Assembly (NCBI RefSeq): GCF_001953865.1
Contig: NZ_MQUQ01000014.1
Coordinates: 1-56,846, forward strand
DNA: 56,846 nucleotides
Direction of reading: 5' to 3'
Origin: Amycolatopsis coloradensis
GTDB lineage: Bacteria > Actinomycetota > Actinomycetes > Mycobacteriales > Pseudonocardiaceae
Part shown: positions 1-7,604 of the stretch, piece by piece
Numbering within the stretch: the first letter of the stretch is position 1
Layout of the letters: the number at the start of each line of letters is the position of its first letter
Program-made: the position numbers and the translations under genes
Notes under the pieces: model-generated
Databases searched by the model: none
Told to the model about the DNA's origin: nothing
Seen by the model: the letters and a program-made list of their open reading frames with translations, nothing else

Positions 1-110
1 GCAACGGCGGCATGACCATCACCACCCCCAGCGGACACACCTACCAGGCAACACCAGAGCCCCTGCACGACCCACGCACGGTGGAGGAGGACGACACCCC
101 GCCCTTCTGA
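1..110 (+). CDS. DUF222/HNH endonuclease-type protein, C-terminal fragment
   Basis: Only the last 35 residues are present, read in the frame ending at the TGA at 108-110. The tail has GHTY followed by a Thr/Pro-rich stretch and an acidic, Pro-rich end (DDTPPF). This resembles the C-terminus of actinobacterial DUF222 proteins with an HNH nuclease domain (13E12 repeat family), which usually end in a similar G-H-T-Y plus proline motif. The catalytic part lies outside the window, so activity cannot be judged. These proteins occur in many copies in actinobacterial genomes and their role is uncertain. Confidence 0.55.
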   Translation, partial: NGGMTITTPSGHTYQATPEPLHDPRTVEEDDTPPF

Positions 111-661
111 CCAACGCGCCCCGGGCACGCCGCAATCGGTCGCCTGCTTGCGGCCTGCTGAGAACGCGCCTCGCGGCGAGCGACCACAAATAGATGACCG
201 AACGCGGTCTGAGGTCGCAGATGGGGTGAGTGTGGATTCGCTTTCTAGTGAAGGGGTACGGCAAAGTTCGCGTCGGTCACCGAGGCTGGCGCACTGGACC
301 GTGTGGATTCGGGTCATTCAACGCACCGAAATCCACGCGGTGAGAGATGCGGTCCGGCATCGGGCCGGACAGCGGCCCGCGCCCGGGCACGCCACCTTTG
401 CCTGACCCCTCAATAAGTCCCACGCGGGCGCTTGCGTCTGAGGGACAGTGACCGCGGCCTTCACAGACTTCAGGCGGGGCGCCGCCGTCACGTACGTCCC
501 AGTGTCACCAGGGATCACAGAGGTGGTGGCGAAGGCCCTTTTCCCTACCCTCAGGGGAGGCAAGGAGGCCTTCACCGTCAGGTGAATGCGTACACGCGGC
601 GGCCACGCCACCGTCGCCCTTCCCTTCACCAGCCAAATCCGCACTAACGACCCACCATGCC
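111..661. other. Non-coding stretch with no supported gene
   Basis: No open frame here has a convincing start, codon pattern or family resemblance. A small perfect hairpin lies at 352-370 (GTCCGGC, five-base loop, GCCGGAC). The word GTGTGGATTCG occurs twice, near 230 and 301. The upstream DUF222 gene and the downstream minus-strand gene converge on this stretch, so it may hold terminators for both, but no T-run is visible. Confidence 0.5.
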
Positions 662-1030
662 CTATGACCCCGCCGCCGCCTCCCGAGCCGCGTCGAAAGG
701 AGCCCGATCGAACACGATCCGCATCTCCACGATCTTCCCCTCCCGCACGGTCACCAACTCGGCCCCGGGCGCGCTCGCCACCGGCAAGGTCGCCGTGTCG
801 TACATCAGCAACGCCGTCGTCTCGTCCCCGAATGCCGCGAGCAGGGTCGAGCCGGTCAGGATCCGGGTGAAGGGCCCCATGAACCCGCGAAACGCTTCCG
901 CGCCGTCAAGGCGTCCGGACGGCGCGTGACACACGATGTCGTCGGCGACGTAGGTCATCGCGGTCTCGAAGTCCTTGCCGGTCCAGGCTCGGTGGTAGGA
1001 GAGCGCGGCGTCCAAAGCTGGGCTGGTCAT
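662..1030 (-). CDS. SnoaL-like (NTF2 fold) small protein
   Basis: A 122-residue protein about the length of a single NTF2-like domain. It starts with a helix (ALDAALSYHRAWTGKDFE), has the usual YVADDIVCHAP stretch and ends in beta strands (LVTVREGKIVEMRIVFD), as in the SnoaL_2/polyketide-cyclase superfamily. Such proteins are small cavity-forming enzymes or binding proteins, and the substrate cannot be inferred. It is transcribed divergently from an ECF sigma factor that carries its own C-terminal SnoaL domain, with 93 bases between the starts. This makes it a likely target or partner of that sigma factor (inference). The start is ATG at 1030 with AAAGGA upstream. Confidence 0.7.
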   Translation of the reverse strand: MTSPALDAALSYHRAWTGKDFETAMTYVADDIVCHAPSGRLDGAEAFRGFMGPFTRILTGSTLLAAFGDETTALLMYDTATLPVASAPGAELVTVREGKIVEMRIVFDRAPFDAAREAAAGS

Positions 1031-1123
1031 GACGGTTCCTTTCGTCGACGGTCACCAGGTTGGACACCGCCCTTGCCCGAAACGGAACGGTGCGCGGCGA
1101 AAAGGTCGTGACAAGATCGGCCG

Positions 1124-2056
1124 GTGAGCACCAGGACCACGGACGAGCGGGCGTTTCGCGAGCTCGCCGACACCTACCGTCACGAGCTGCACCTGCACTG
1201 TTACCGCATCCTCGGCTCTTTCGCCGACGCCGAGGACGCCGTCCAGGAGACACTGCTCGCCGCTTGGCGCGGCCTCGACGGCTTCGAGGGCCGCTCCTCG
1301 CTCCGCACCTGGCTGTACCGCATCGCCACCAACCGCTGCCTCAACGTCCTGCGCGACGCGGGTCGCCGTCGCCCGCCCGAGCCGGTGCCACCGTTCGACC
1401 CGCCGGAGCCCAGCCGCCGAAGCGAGGTCACCTGGCTACAGCCGTACCCGGACGAACTCATCGAGGACAGTGAGCCCGGGCCCGAAGCGCGCTACAGCAC
1501 TCGTGAGGCTGTCGAGCTCGCGTTCATCACCGGCCTCCAGCTCCTCCCGCCCAGACAGGCCGCCACCCTGGTCCTGCGGGACGTCCTGTGCTTCCCCGCC
1601 GACGAGGTAGCGAGCATGCTCGCTACCACCGACACCGCGATCAAGGGCATGCTCCAACGCGCCCGCGCCTCGCTCGACAAGCACCGGGCCCGCGCGGCAC
1701 ACCGCCCGTCACCACAGGAGCGCGCGCTGACCAGGCGATTCGCCGACGCGTTCACCGCAGGCGACCTCGACGGCGTCATCCGCCTGCTCACCGACGACGC
1801 GTGGCTCGCCATGCCGCCGGCGCCGCACGAGTACCACGGCCTCGACGCGATCGCCGGCTTCCTGCGCGTCACGATGGCCGTGCCGGTCTGGCGGGGCTTC
1901 ACCATGACGCCGACACGCGCGAACAACCAGCCTGCCTTCCGCTGCCGCCACGGCGACAGCCCGGCCGGGCTGATGGTCCTCACCCTCGACGGTGAGCGCG
2001 TCCGGGCCATCACCCGGTTCCTGGCTCAGCCGGAGCCGCGCACCCGGCCGAGATGA
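1124..2056 (+). CDS. ECF RNA polymerase sigma factor with C-terminal SnoaL-like domain
   Basis: A 310-residue protein. Region 2 lies at about residues 10-80, with the AEDAVQETLLAAW core and the LRTWLYRIATNRCLN helix. Region 4 is at about 135-190 (LPPRQAATLVLRDV followed by an HTH). A SnoaL/NTF2-like tail covers about 200-305. This layout matches actinobacterial ECF factors of the TIGR02960 (SigX5) and related SigJ/ECF41/ECF56-like groups, in which the tail takes the place of a separate anti-sigma factor. No anti-sigma gene is adjacent. The start is GTG at 1124 with no strong ribosome site. The 3' end overlaps the convergent acyl-CoA dehydrogenase gene by 31 bases. The tail may bind a small ligand, but which one is unknown. 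Confidence 0.85.
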   Translation: MSTRTTDERAFRELADTYRHELHLHCYRILGSFADAEDAVQETLLAAWRGLDGFEGRSSLRTWLYRIATNRCLNVLRDAGRRRPPEPVPPFDPPEPSRRSEVTWLQPYPDELIEDSEPGPEARYSTREAVELAFITGLQLLPPRQAATLVLRDVLCFPADEVASMLATTDTAIKGMLQRARASLDKHRARAAHRPSPQERALTRRFADAFTAGDLDGVIRLLTDDAWLAMPPAPHEYHGLDAIAGFLRVTMAVPVWRGFTMTPTRANNQPAFRCRHGDSPAGLMVLTLDGERVRAITRFLAQPEPRTRPR

Positions 2057-2994
2057 TCGCCCGGCGAACCGAAAAGGTGCGCCGCGCCGTGCGCTCGCTT
2101 GAAATAGCGGTGCGCCGGATGTTCCCAGGTGATCGCGATCCCGCCGTGCAGCTGGATCATCTCGCCCGTCACCGTCGCCAGCGCCTCCGAGCAATGCACC
2201 TTCGCCACCGCGGCCAGCCTGCTCGACTCCGGGGCCGCGTAGGCCGCCGAACGGGCGGTCTCCACCAAGACGTAGAGGTCCGCCATCCGGTGCTTCAGCG
2301 CCTGGAAGCCGCCGATCGGCCTGCCGAACTGGTGCCGCTGCCTGCTGTACTCCACCGTCAGCTCGAACGCGCGTGCCGCGGCTCCGGCCTGCTCGGCGGC
2401 GAGCACCGCGCACGCGACGTCTCGGAGCGCGCCGAGGTCGACCGATCCGATCAGCCGGGCGGGCGCGCTGTCGAAGTGCACGCGAGCCAGCCGCCGGGTT
2501 TCATCCATCGCCGGGGTTCGGACGCGAGGGGCGTCGGAGACCTCGTAAAGCGAACCCCCGGCGAGGACCAGCAGAATCTCCGCCTCGTCGCCGTGCAGGA
2601 CATAATGTGCCTCACCGTCCACAGTGGACTCGGAGGCGACACACGCCGGTACGTCCCATCGGCCGTCGGCACCGGTCCAGGCCACCGCCCCGACGGCACC
2701 TTCGGCGAGCCGGGGGAGCAGGCGCTCGCAGGCCTCGTCGTTGCCGGTGGCCAGCAGGGCGTGCACGGCGAGCACGGCCGAACCGAGGAACGGGACGTCG
2801 GCGAGTACTCTGCCCAGTTCCTCGGCGACGATCTGGAGTTCCGCCATTCCGGCACCGAGACCGTTGAACCGTTCGGGAACGGCCAGCGCCGCCACTCCGA
2901 TCTGTTCGCACAGCTCCGGCCAGGGGTCCGCTTCCCGGTCCAGCAGCTTCCGGACGCTGTCCCGCAGCGCGTCCTGCTCGGCGGTGAACGTCAC
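2026..2994 (-). CDS. fadE33: Acyl-CoA dehydrogenase, FadE33-like (sterol ring degradation)
   Basis: A 322-residue flavoprotein of the acyl-CoA dehydrogenase fold, last gene of the fadD3-led minus-strand operon. The N-terminal helix begins TFTAEQDALRDS; the C-terminal half has RQRHQFGRPIGGFQALKHRMADL and the LHGGIAITWEH motif. It is shorter than canonical ACADs, and no catalytic glutamate is evident where FadE31 has NERG. This suits the partner subunit of a heteromeric FadE complex, as known for mycobacterial steroid FadEs. The order fadD3, fadE31, fadE32, fadE33 matches Mycobacterium tuberculosis Rv3561-Rv3564. The GTG start at 2994 overlaps the fadE32 stop (GTGA). Its exact step in HIP catabolism is inferred from position. 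Confidence 0.82.
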   Translation of the reverse strand: MTFTAEQDALRDSVRKLLDREADPWPELCEQIGVAALAVPERFNGLGAGMAELQIVAEELGRVLADVPFLGSAVLAVHALLATGNDEACERLLPRLAEGAVGAVAWTGADGRWDVPACVASESTVDGEAHYVLHGDEAEILLVLAGGSLYEVSDAPRVRTPAMDETRRLARVHFDSAPARLIGSVDLGALRDVACAVLAAEQAGAAARAFELTVEYSRQRHQFGRPIGGFQALKHRMADLYVLVETARSAAYAAPESSRLAAVAKVHCSEALATVTGEMIQLHGGIAITWEHPAHRYFKRAHGAAHLFGSPGDHLGRVRGSG

Positions 2995-3920
2995 GACAGC
3001 ACCCGCTCCCGGTGAAACCGTGGCGTGCCCCAAGCGCCGACCAGGGCACGGACCCGGGTCAGCCGCAGGCCGAGCGCGTGTTCCGCGGTGTAGCCGATCG
3101 CGCCGTGAACCTGTAGCCCGGTCCGGGCGGCGAGGTGCGCGGCGTCGCCGCACGCCACCTTGGCCGCGGAGATGTCGCGCCGGTCCAGGGTGACGGCCGC
3201 GCCGAACAGCAACGGTTCGGCCAGCGCGAGTCCGGTCGCGACGTCGGCGAGCAGGTGTTTGACCGCCTGGTACCCACCGATCTCCCGTCCGTACTGCTTG
3301 CGTTGTGCGGCGTACGCGACGGACGTGTCGAGCAGCCATCGCCCCGCGCCGAGGAGGTGCGCGGCGGTGGCGAGGCAGCCCAGTTCGAACGCGTGGTCCG
3401 CGTCGAGCGCCGTGCCGAGGTCGTCGCCCGCCACCGGCGGGAACAGCCGCCGTGAACCGTCTATGGAGGACAAAAGCGGGCCGGGAGTGAACGCGCGCAG
3501 CCTGCCGTTCTCGACCGCGAGACGTGCGTCGGCGACGTCGGCGTCCAAGGCGTACGGAACGTTCGGCGCGAACGCCACCGACGCCAGCGTTTCGCCCGAA
3601 GCGACCGAGGTGAGCAGTTCGTCGTCCAGCAACGACGGCAGTACGGCCACGGTGTCGGTCCACGGGCCGGGAACGGAGTGGTAACCCAGCCGTTCGAAGC
3701 CGACGGCCAGATCGACAGGGGTGGCACCGAGCCCGTCGTACCGTTCGGGGACTGCCAGGGCGGTCACGCCGAGCTCCGCCAGCCGTCGCCAGATCTTGAG
3801 ACCAGGGCCGGGATCGCCCGCCGCCCAGGACCGATTGGCCGAATCGGTGTCCAAACCGGACAGAAGATCGTGCAGGCTGCGGGAGAACTGCTCCTGCTCG
3901 ACGGACAGCGCGAACCTCAT
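2991..3920 (-). CDS. fadE32: Acyl-CoA dehydrogenase, FadE32-like (sterol ring degradation)
   Basis: A 309-residue acyl-CoA dehydrogenase-fold protein. Visible landmarks are the N-terminal helical domain (LSVEQEQFSRSLHDLLSG), the substrate-loop region ALAVPERYDGLG, the RKQYGREIGGYQAVKHL helix and QVHGAIGYTAEH near the C-terminus. Like its neighbour FadE33 it is short and lacks an obvious catalytic base. It probably forms an alpha2beta2 complex with FadE31, which keeps a candidate Glu (inference from mycobacterial FadE heterotetramers). ATG at 3920 overlaps the fadE31 stop by ATGA, and its own stop overlaps fadE33, so translation of the three is probably coupled. Confidence 0.82.
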   Translation of the reverse strand: MRFALSVEQEQFSRSLHDLLSGLDTDSANRSWAAGDPGPGLKIWRRLAELGVTALAVPERYDGLGATPVDLAVGFERLGYHSVPGPWTDTVAVLPSLLDDELLTSVASGETLASVAFAPNVPYALDADVADARLAVENGRLRAFTPGPLLSSIDGSRRLFPPVAGDDLGTALDADHAFELGCLATAAHLLGAGRWLLDTSVAYAAQRKQYGREIGGYQAVKHLLADVATGLALAEPLLFGAAVTLDRRDISAAKVACGDAAHLAARTGLQVHGAIGYTAEHALGLRLTRVRALVGAWGTPRFHRERVLS

Positions 3921-5050
3921 CGGGCCCCCTTCGGCAGGCCGAGCAACCGTTCGGCGACGATGGACCGCTGGATCTGGTCGGTGCCGCCGTAGATCGGGCC
4001 CGCCAGGGAGAACAGCCAGCCGTCGCTCCACCGGCCGCGCAGTTCGGCGTCCTGGCCGAGGACGTCGAGCGCGGTTTCGTGCAGGGTGACGTCGAGGTGG
4101 GACCAGAACAGCTTGTTGACACTCGATTCCGGCCCGAGTTCGGCGCCGTCCGCGAGACGGGTGACCGTGCCCAGGGTGTACAGCTGGTAGGCCCGCGCGC
4201 CGATCCACGCGTCGGCGACCCGATCGGCCAGGTGGGCGGGACGTCCGGCATCGGCCCACAGTGAGACCAGCCTGTCGGCCGCGGCGAGGAACCGGCCGGG
4301 ACTGCGCAAGGACAGCCCGCGTTCGTTGTTCGCCGTCGTCATCGCGACCCGCCAGCCCTCGCCCGGCGCGCCGATCACGTCCTCGTCGGGGACGAAGACG
4401 TCGTCGAAGAAGATCTCCGCGAACCCCGGCTCGCCGTCCAGTTGGGGGATCGGCCGGACGGTGACCCCCTCGGACCGCAGATCCACCATCAGATAGGTGA
4501 GACCCTTGTGCCGTACCGAATCCGGATCACCGCGGAAGAGACCGAAGGCCCGGTCGGCGAACGCCGCCCGCGAACTCCAGGTCTTCTGCCCGCTGACCAG
4601 CCAGCCGCCGTCGCAGCGGGTCGCGGTGCTCCGGAGCGCGGCGATATCGCTGCCCGCTTCGGGTTCCGACCATGCCTGGGCCCAGACTTCTTCCGAGCGC
4701 GTCATCTTCGGCAGGATGCGACGTCGCTGTTCTTCCGTGCCATGGGAGAACAGCGTGGGCGCGAGCATGAAGATGCCGTTCTGGTTGACCCGCGCGGGCG
4801 CGCCGGCCGCGTAGTACTCCTCCTCGAACAGCACCCACTCCAGGAGGCTCGCGTCCCGACCACCGTACTCGCGCGGCCACGAGACCACCGACCACCGGGC
4901 GTCGGTCAATTTCGCTTCCCATGCCCGGTGTTGCGCGAATCCCTCGGCGGTGTCGAACGACCGCAGCGGCTCGGCGGGAACATTCGCGGCGAGCCAGGAG
5001 CGGGCTTCGTCACGGAAAGCGAGTGCCTGCTCGTCCAAGTCGAGGTTCAT
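3917..5050 (-). CDS. fadE31: Acyl-CoA dehydrogenase, FadE31-like (sterol ring degradation)
   Basis: A 377-residue full-length acyl-CoA dehydrogenase. It shows the N-terminal helical domain, the FAD/substrate segment AQAWSEPEAGSD, the beta-domain motif SGQKTWSS, the helix with NNERGL (Glu is the likely catalytic base, as in isovaleryl-CoA dehydrogenase-type enzymes) and the C-terminal YGGTDQIQR signature. In M. tuberculosis the orthologous position is FadE31, in the KstR2 regulon for cholesterol ring C/D breakdown after HIP activation. The start is ATG at 5050, overlapping the stop of the echA gene. The three following genes overlap by four bases, indicating one transcript and possibly a multi-subunit dehydrogenase. 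Confidence 0.85.
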   Translation of the reverse strand: MNLDLDEQALAFRDEARSWLAANVPAEPLRSFDTAEGFAQHRAWEAKLTDARWSVVSWPREYGGRDASLLEWVLFEEEYYAAGAPARVNQNGIFMLAPTLFSHGTEEQRRRILPKMTRSEEVWAQAWSEPEAGSDIAALRSTATRCDGGWLVSGQKTWSSRAAFADRAFGLFRGDPDSVRHKGLTYLMVDLRSEGVTVRPIPQLDGEPGFAEIFFDDVFVPDEDVIGAPGEGWRVAMTTANNERGLSLRSPGRFLAAADRLVSLWADAGRPAHLADRVADAWIGARAYQLYTLGTVTRLADGAELGPESSVNKLFWSHLDVTLHETALDVLGQDAELRGRWSDGWLFSLAGPIYGGTDQIQRSIVAERLLGLPKGAR

Positions 5051-5883
5051 CACGAACGCGCGTCCCGCATCGAACGCGCGTCCTGACCGCCCAGGGAATC
5101 CCCGCCGGACATCTCGGCGTTGTGCGCGTGCGCGAAGTGGTGCAGGCCGAACACGGAGTCCATTCCGGACCGCAGGCCCATCAGATCCTCGGCCTGGTTG
5201 ACGGCCTTCTTGGCGAGTGCGAGACCCATTCGCGGCATCACCGCGATCTTCTCCGCCAGCGCCATCGTCTCGGTTTCGAGGTCGGCGCGGGGGACGACGC
5301 GGTTCAGCATGCCCCACTCCTTGGCCTGCTGTGCGGTGAAGCGCTCACCGGTGAACAACACTTCCTTGGCCGCACGCGGACCGAGGACCCAGGGATGCGC
5401 GAAGTACTCGACACCGGGAATCCCCATGCGTACCACGGGATCGGCGAAGAACGCGTCATCGGAGGCGACGATCATGTCGCACACCCAAGCCAGCATGAGC
5501 GCGCCCGCGATGCACGCACCCTGCACACTCGCGATGGTCGGCTTCGGGATCTCGCGCCACCGGCGGCACATGCCGAGGTAGACTTCCGACTCGCGGGCGA
5601 ACCGCTGGTCGCCGCCCTCGGCGCCGACATGGTCCCACCACAGGACCGCCTTGCGCTCGAAGGAGACGTCCACGTCGCGTTCCGGGGTGCCGATGTCGTG
5701 CCCGGCGGAGAAGTGCTTGCCTGCCCCGGCCAGCACGATCACCTTGATCACGGGGTCGTCCACAGCGCGGGTGAACGCGGCGTCGAGCGCGTAGGTCATC
5801 GCCGAGTTCTGCGCGTTCCGGTACTCCGGCCGGTTCATCGTGACGACGGCCACCGGCCCGCGTCGCTCGTACTCGACGGTCAT
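5050..5883 (-). CDS. Enoyl-CoA hydratase/isomerase (crotonase family) inserted between fadD3 and fadE31
   Basis: A 277-residue crotonase. The N-terminus has VVTMNRPEYRNAQN, the oxyanion-hole region is GKHFSAGHDIG and IASVQGACIAGALML, and the active-site region contains FFADPVVRMGIPGVEY. The C-terminal helix carries an extension with HHFAHAHNAEMSGGD. It hydrates or isomerises an enoyl-CoA; in this operon the substrate is probably a product of a FadE dehydrogenase acting on a sterol-derived CoA ester (inference). As I recall the M. tuberculosis KstR2 cluster, no echA lies between fadD3 and fadE31, so this is an addition relative to that layout. The start is ATG at 5883, overlapping the fadD3 stop. 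Confidence 0.82.
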   Translation of the reverse strand: MTVEYERRGPVAVVTMNRPEYRNAQNSAMTYALDAAFTRAVDDPVIKVIVLAGAGKHFSAGHDIGTPERDVDVSFERKAVLWWDHVGAEGGDQRFARESEVYLGMCRRWREIPKPTIASVQGACIAGALMLAWVCDMIVASDDAFFADPVVRMGIPGVEYFAHPWVLGPRAAKEVLFTGERFTAQQAKEWGMLNRVVPRADLETETMALAEKIAVMPRMGLALAKKAVNQAEDLMGLRSGMDSVFGLHHFAHAHNAEMSGGDSLGGQDARSMRDARS

Positions 5884-7370
5884 CCGTTCTCCTCCCGCAA
5901 CACACGTTTGAGTACTTTCCCGGACAGGGTGCGCGGAAGATCCGCCACGAACTCGATGTACCGGGGGAGCTTGTAGTTGGCCAGATCGCGCTTGCAGTGC
6001 GCCATTACGTCCTCTGTGGACAGTTCGGCTCCGGGACGAAGCCGGATGTAGGCCTTGCCCGCCTCGCCGTACACCGCGTCGGGAACGCCGATCACCGCGG
6101 ATTCCGCGACACCGTCCAGCCGGCCGAGTGCCTGCTCGATCTCGGCCGGGTAGACGTTGAACCCCTTGGAGACGTACATGTCCTTGATCCGGTCGACGAT
6201 CCGCAGGTAGCCGCGGTCGTTGAGCACGCCGACGTCGCCGGTGTGCAACCAGCCTTCGGCGTCGATGGCTTCCGCGGTGGCCGCCGGATCATCGAGGTAG
6301 CCGAGCATCACATTCGGCCCGCGTAGCAGGACTTCGTCGTGTTCGCCCAGTTTCACCTCGAAACCCGCGGTCGCGCGGCCGGAGAAATGTGCCACCAGTT
6401 TCGCGTCGTCCTCGGGGCGGGACATCGTGGCGACCACGGCCTCGGTGAGCCCGTACGCGGTGAGCACGGTGTCGAAACTCAGTTCGGTCTGCATCCGTTC
6501 CACCAGTGCGACGGGCACGCTCGCCGCCCCGGTGACGGCGAGCCGGAGGCTGGACAGATCGTGCGCCCCGCGTTCCGGTGCGTCCACCAGGGCCTGGTGG
6601 ATCGTCGGCGCGCCCGGGAGCACGGTGATCCGCTCGGTTTCGATGAGACGCAAGGTCCCGCGGACGTCGAAGGTGAGCTGCGGGACGATCGTCGCACCGC
6701 GCAGGAGGGCCGCGAGAATCCCTGCCTTGTAGCCGAAGCTGTGGAAGAACGGGTTGATCACCAGGTAGCGGTCCTGTTCGGTCAGGCCACCGCAGTCCGC
6801 CCAGGCCTCGGCGACGCTCAGTGCCTGCCGGTGGCTGCTCATCGCGCCTTTGCTGCGGCCGGTGGTCCCGGAGGTGAACAGGATGTCGCTGACGCCGCCC
6901 GGTTCCGCGGGACTGACGAAGTCGCTGTCGAGGCCGGTGAGCGCGTCCCACTCCGTGACGCCGTCGACCGGTTCTTCGACGCCTTCGACCGGGATGCGCA
7001 CCACGGTGCCGGGGCGAGCGGAGCCGAGGTCCGCCAGCCGGTCCGTGCCGAGGAACGTGCCGGTGATCGCCAGCGCGGAAACCCGCGCGCGCTCGAGGAC
7101 GTCGATGGTCTCGCGGGCGGTGAAACGGGTGTTGACCGGGACGAGCGCCGCTCCGGCGTACAGCGCGCCGAGCCCGGCGACGACCCAGTGCCAGGTGTTG
7201 GGGGAACAGATGGCGACTCGTTCGTGGCCCTCGAAGAACCGCGCCGCCTGCCGCACCCGCCGCGCCAGTTCGGCATAGGTGAGCCGGACTTCGCCGTCGA
7301 CGAGTGCTTCTCGTCCGGCGAAGCGTTCCACGGCCCTGTCGAGCGTCGCCGGGATGGTTCCTTCGACCAT
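5880..7370 (-). CDS. fadD3: HIP-CoA ligase FadD3 (AMP-forming acyl-CoA synthetase)
   Basis: A 496-residue adenylate-forming ligase. The P-loop motif is FTSGTTGRSKGAM, the A5 motif YGLTEAV, the A7/A8 motifs HTGDVGVLNDRGYLRIVDRIKD, and the A10 lysine is near the end (PRTLSGKVLKR). FadD3 attaches CoA to HIP, the bicyclic propanoate left after rings A and B of cholesterol are removed, which commits rings C and D to degradation. Identity rests on the neighbours (FadE30-33, IpdF, KstR2, FadA6). An upstream ATG at 7451 is in frame, but the ATG at 7370 has a GGGAGA ribosome site seven bases away and gives the family length, so it is preferred. A KstR2 box lies in the divergent promoter. Confidence 0.87.
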   Translation of the reverse strand: MVEGTIPATLDRAVERFAGREALVDGEVRLTYAELARRVRQAARFFEGHERVAICSPNTWHWVVAGLGALYAGAALVPVNTRFTARETIDVLERARVSALAITGTFLGTDRLADLGSARPGTVVRIPVEGVEEPVDGVTEWDALTGLDSDFVSPAEPGGVSDILFTSGTTGRSKGAMSSHRQALSVAEAWADCGGLTEQDRYLVINPFFHSFGYKAGILAALLRGATIVPQLTFDVRGTLRLIETERITVLPGAPTIHQALVDAPERGAHDLSSLRLAVTGAASVPVALVERMQTELSFDTVLTAYGLTEAVVATMSRPEDDAKLVAHFSGRATAGFEVKLGEHDEVLLRGPNVMLGYLDDPAATAEAIDAEGWLHTGDVGVLNDRGYLRIVDRIKDMYVSKGFNVYPAEIEQALGRLDGVAESAVIGVPDAVYGEAGKAYIRLRPGAELSTEDVMAHCKRDLANYKLPRYIEFVADLPRTLSGKVLKRVLREENG

Positions 7371-7544
7371 TGAAGTCTCCCTAGCTTCTCGCCGGCCTGC
7401 GCGCGGCCGCGATCGTGTCGCCAGGACGCGGTTGACCGACGAACTCGCCATTTGGCGCCCTGCCGCGTCGAAAGCGGGGCCTGTCGGCCAGGGCGCGCGC
7501 TCTGTCGTCGTCCGAGTGCCGCGGAGTCCGCATCATTTCTCCCT

Positions 7545-7558
7545 AGCAAGTGCTTGGT
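7545..7558. promoter_or_regulatory. KstR2-type operator (perfect match)
   Basis: AGCAAGTGCTTGGT fits the mycobacterial KstR2 consensus AnCAAGnnCTTGnT at every fixed position. It lies between divergent fadD3 and fadE30, 46 bases before the fadE30 start, so one dimer site could silence both arms. The kstR2 gene is third in the plus-strand operon, so autoregulation is expected. Confidence 0.85.
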
Positions 7559-7604
7559 AGGGTAGCCTACGCAGCAGGCTCTGGTTTGGCTAGAGGAGGC
7601 ATGC

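Noticed and set aside
2026..4251. A single 741-residue frame covering fadE33 and the fadE32/fadE31 region
   Set aside because: Only its last 322 residues encode FadE33; the first part is an antisense-like shadow of fadE32 in another frame. The GTG at 2994 overlapping the fadE32 stop is the proper start.
6339..7373. 344-residue plus-strand frame opposite fadD3
   Set aside because: A typical high-GC shadow; fadD3 on the minus strand has all ligase motifs.
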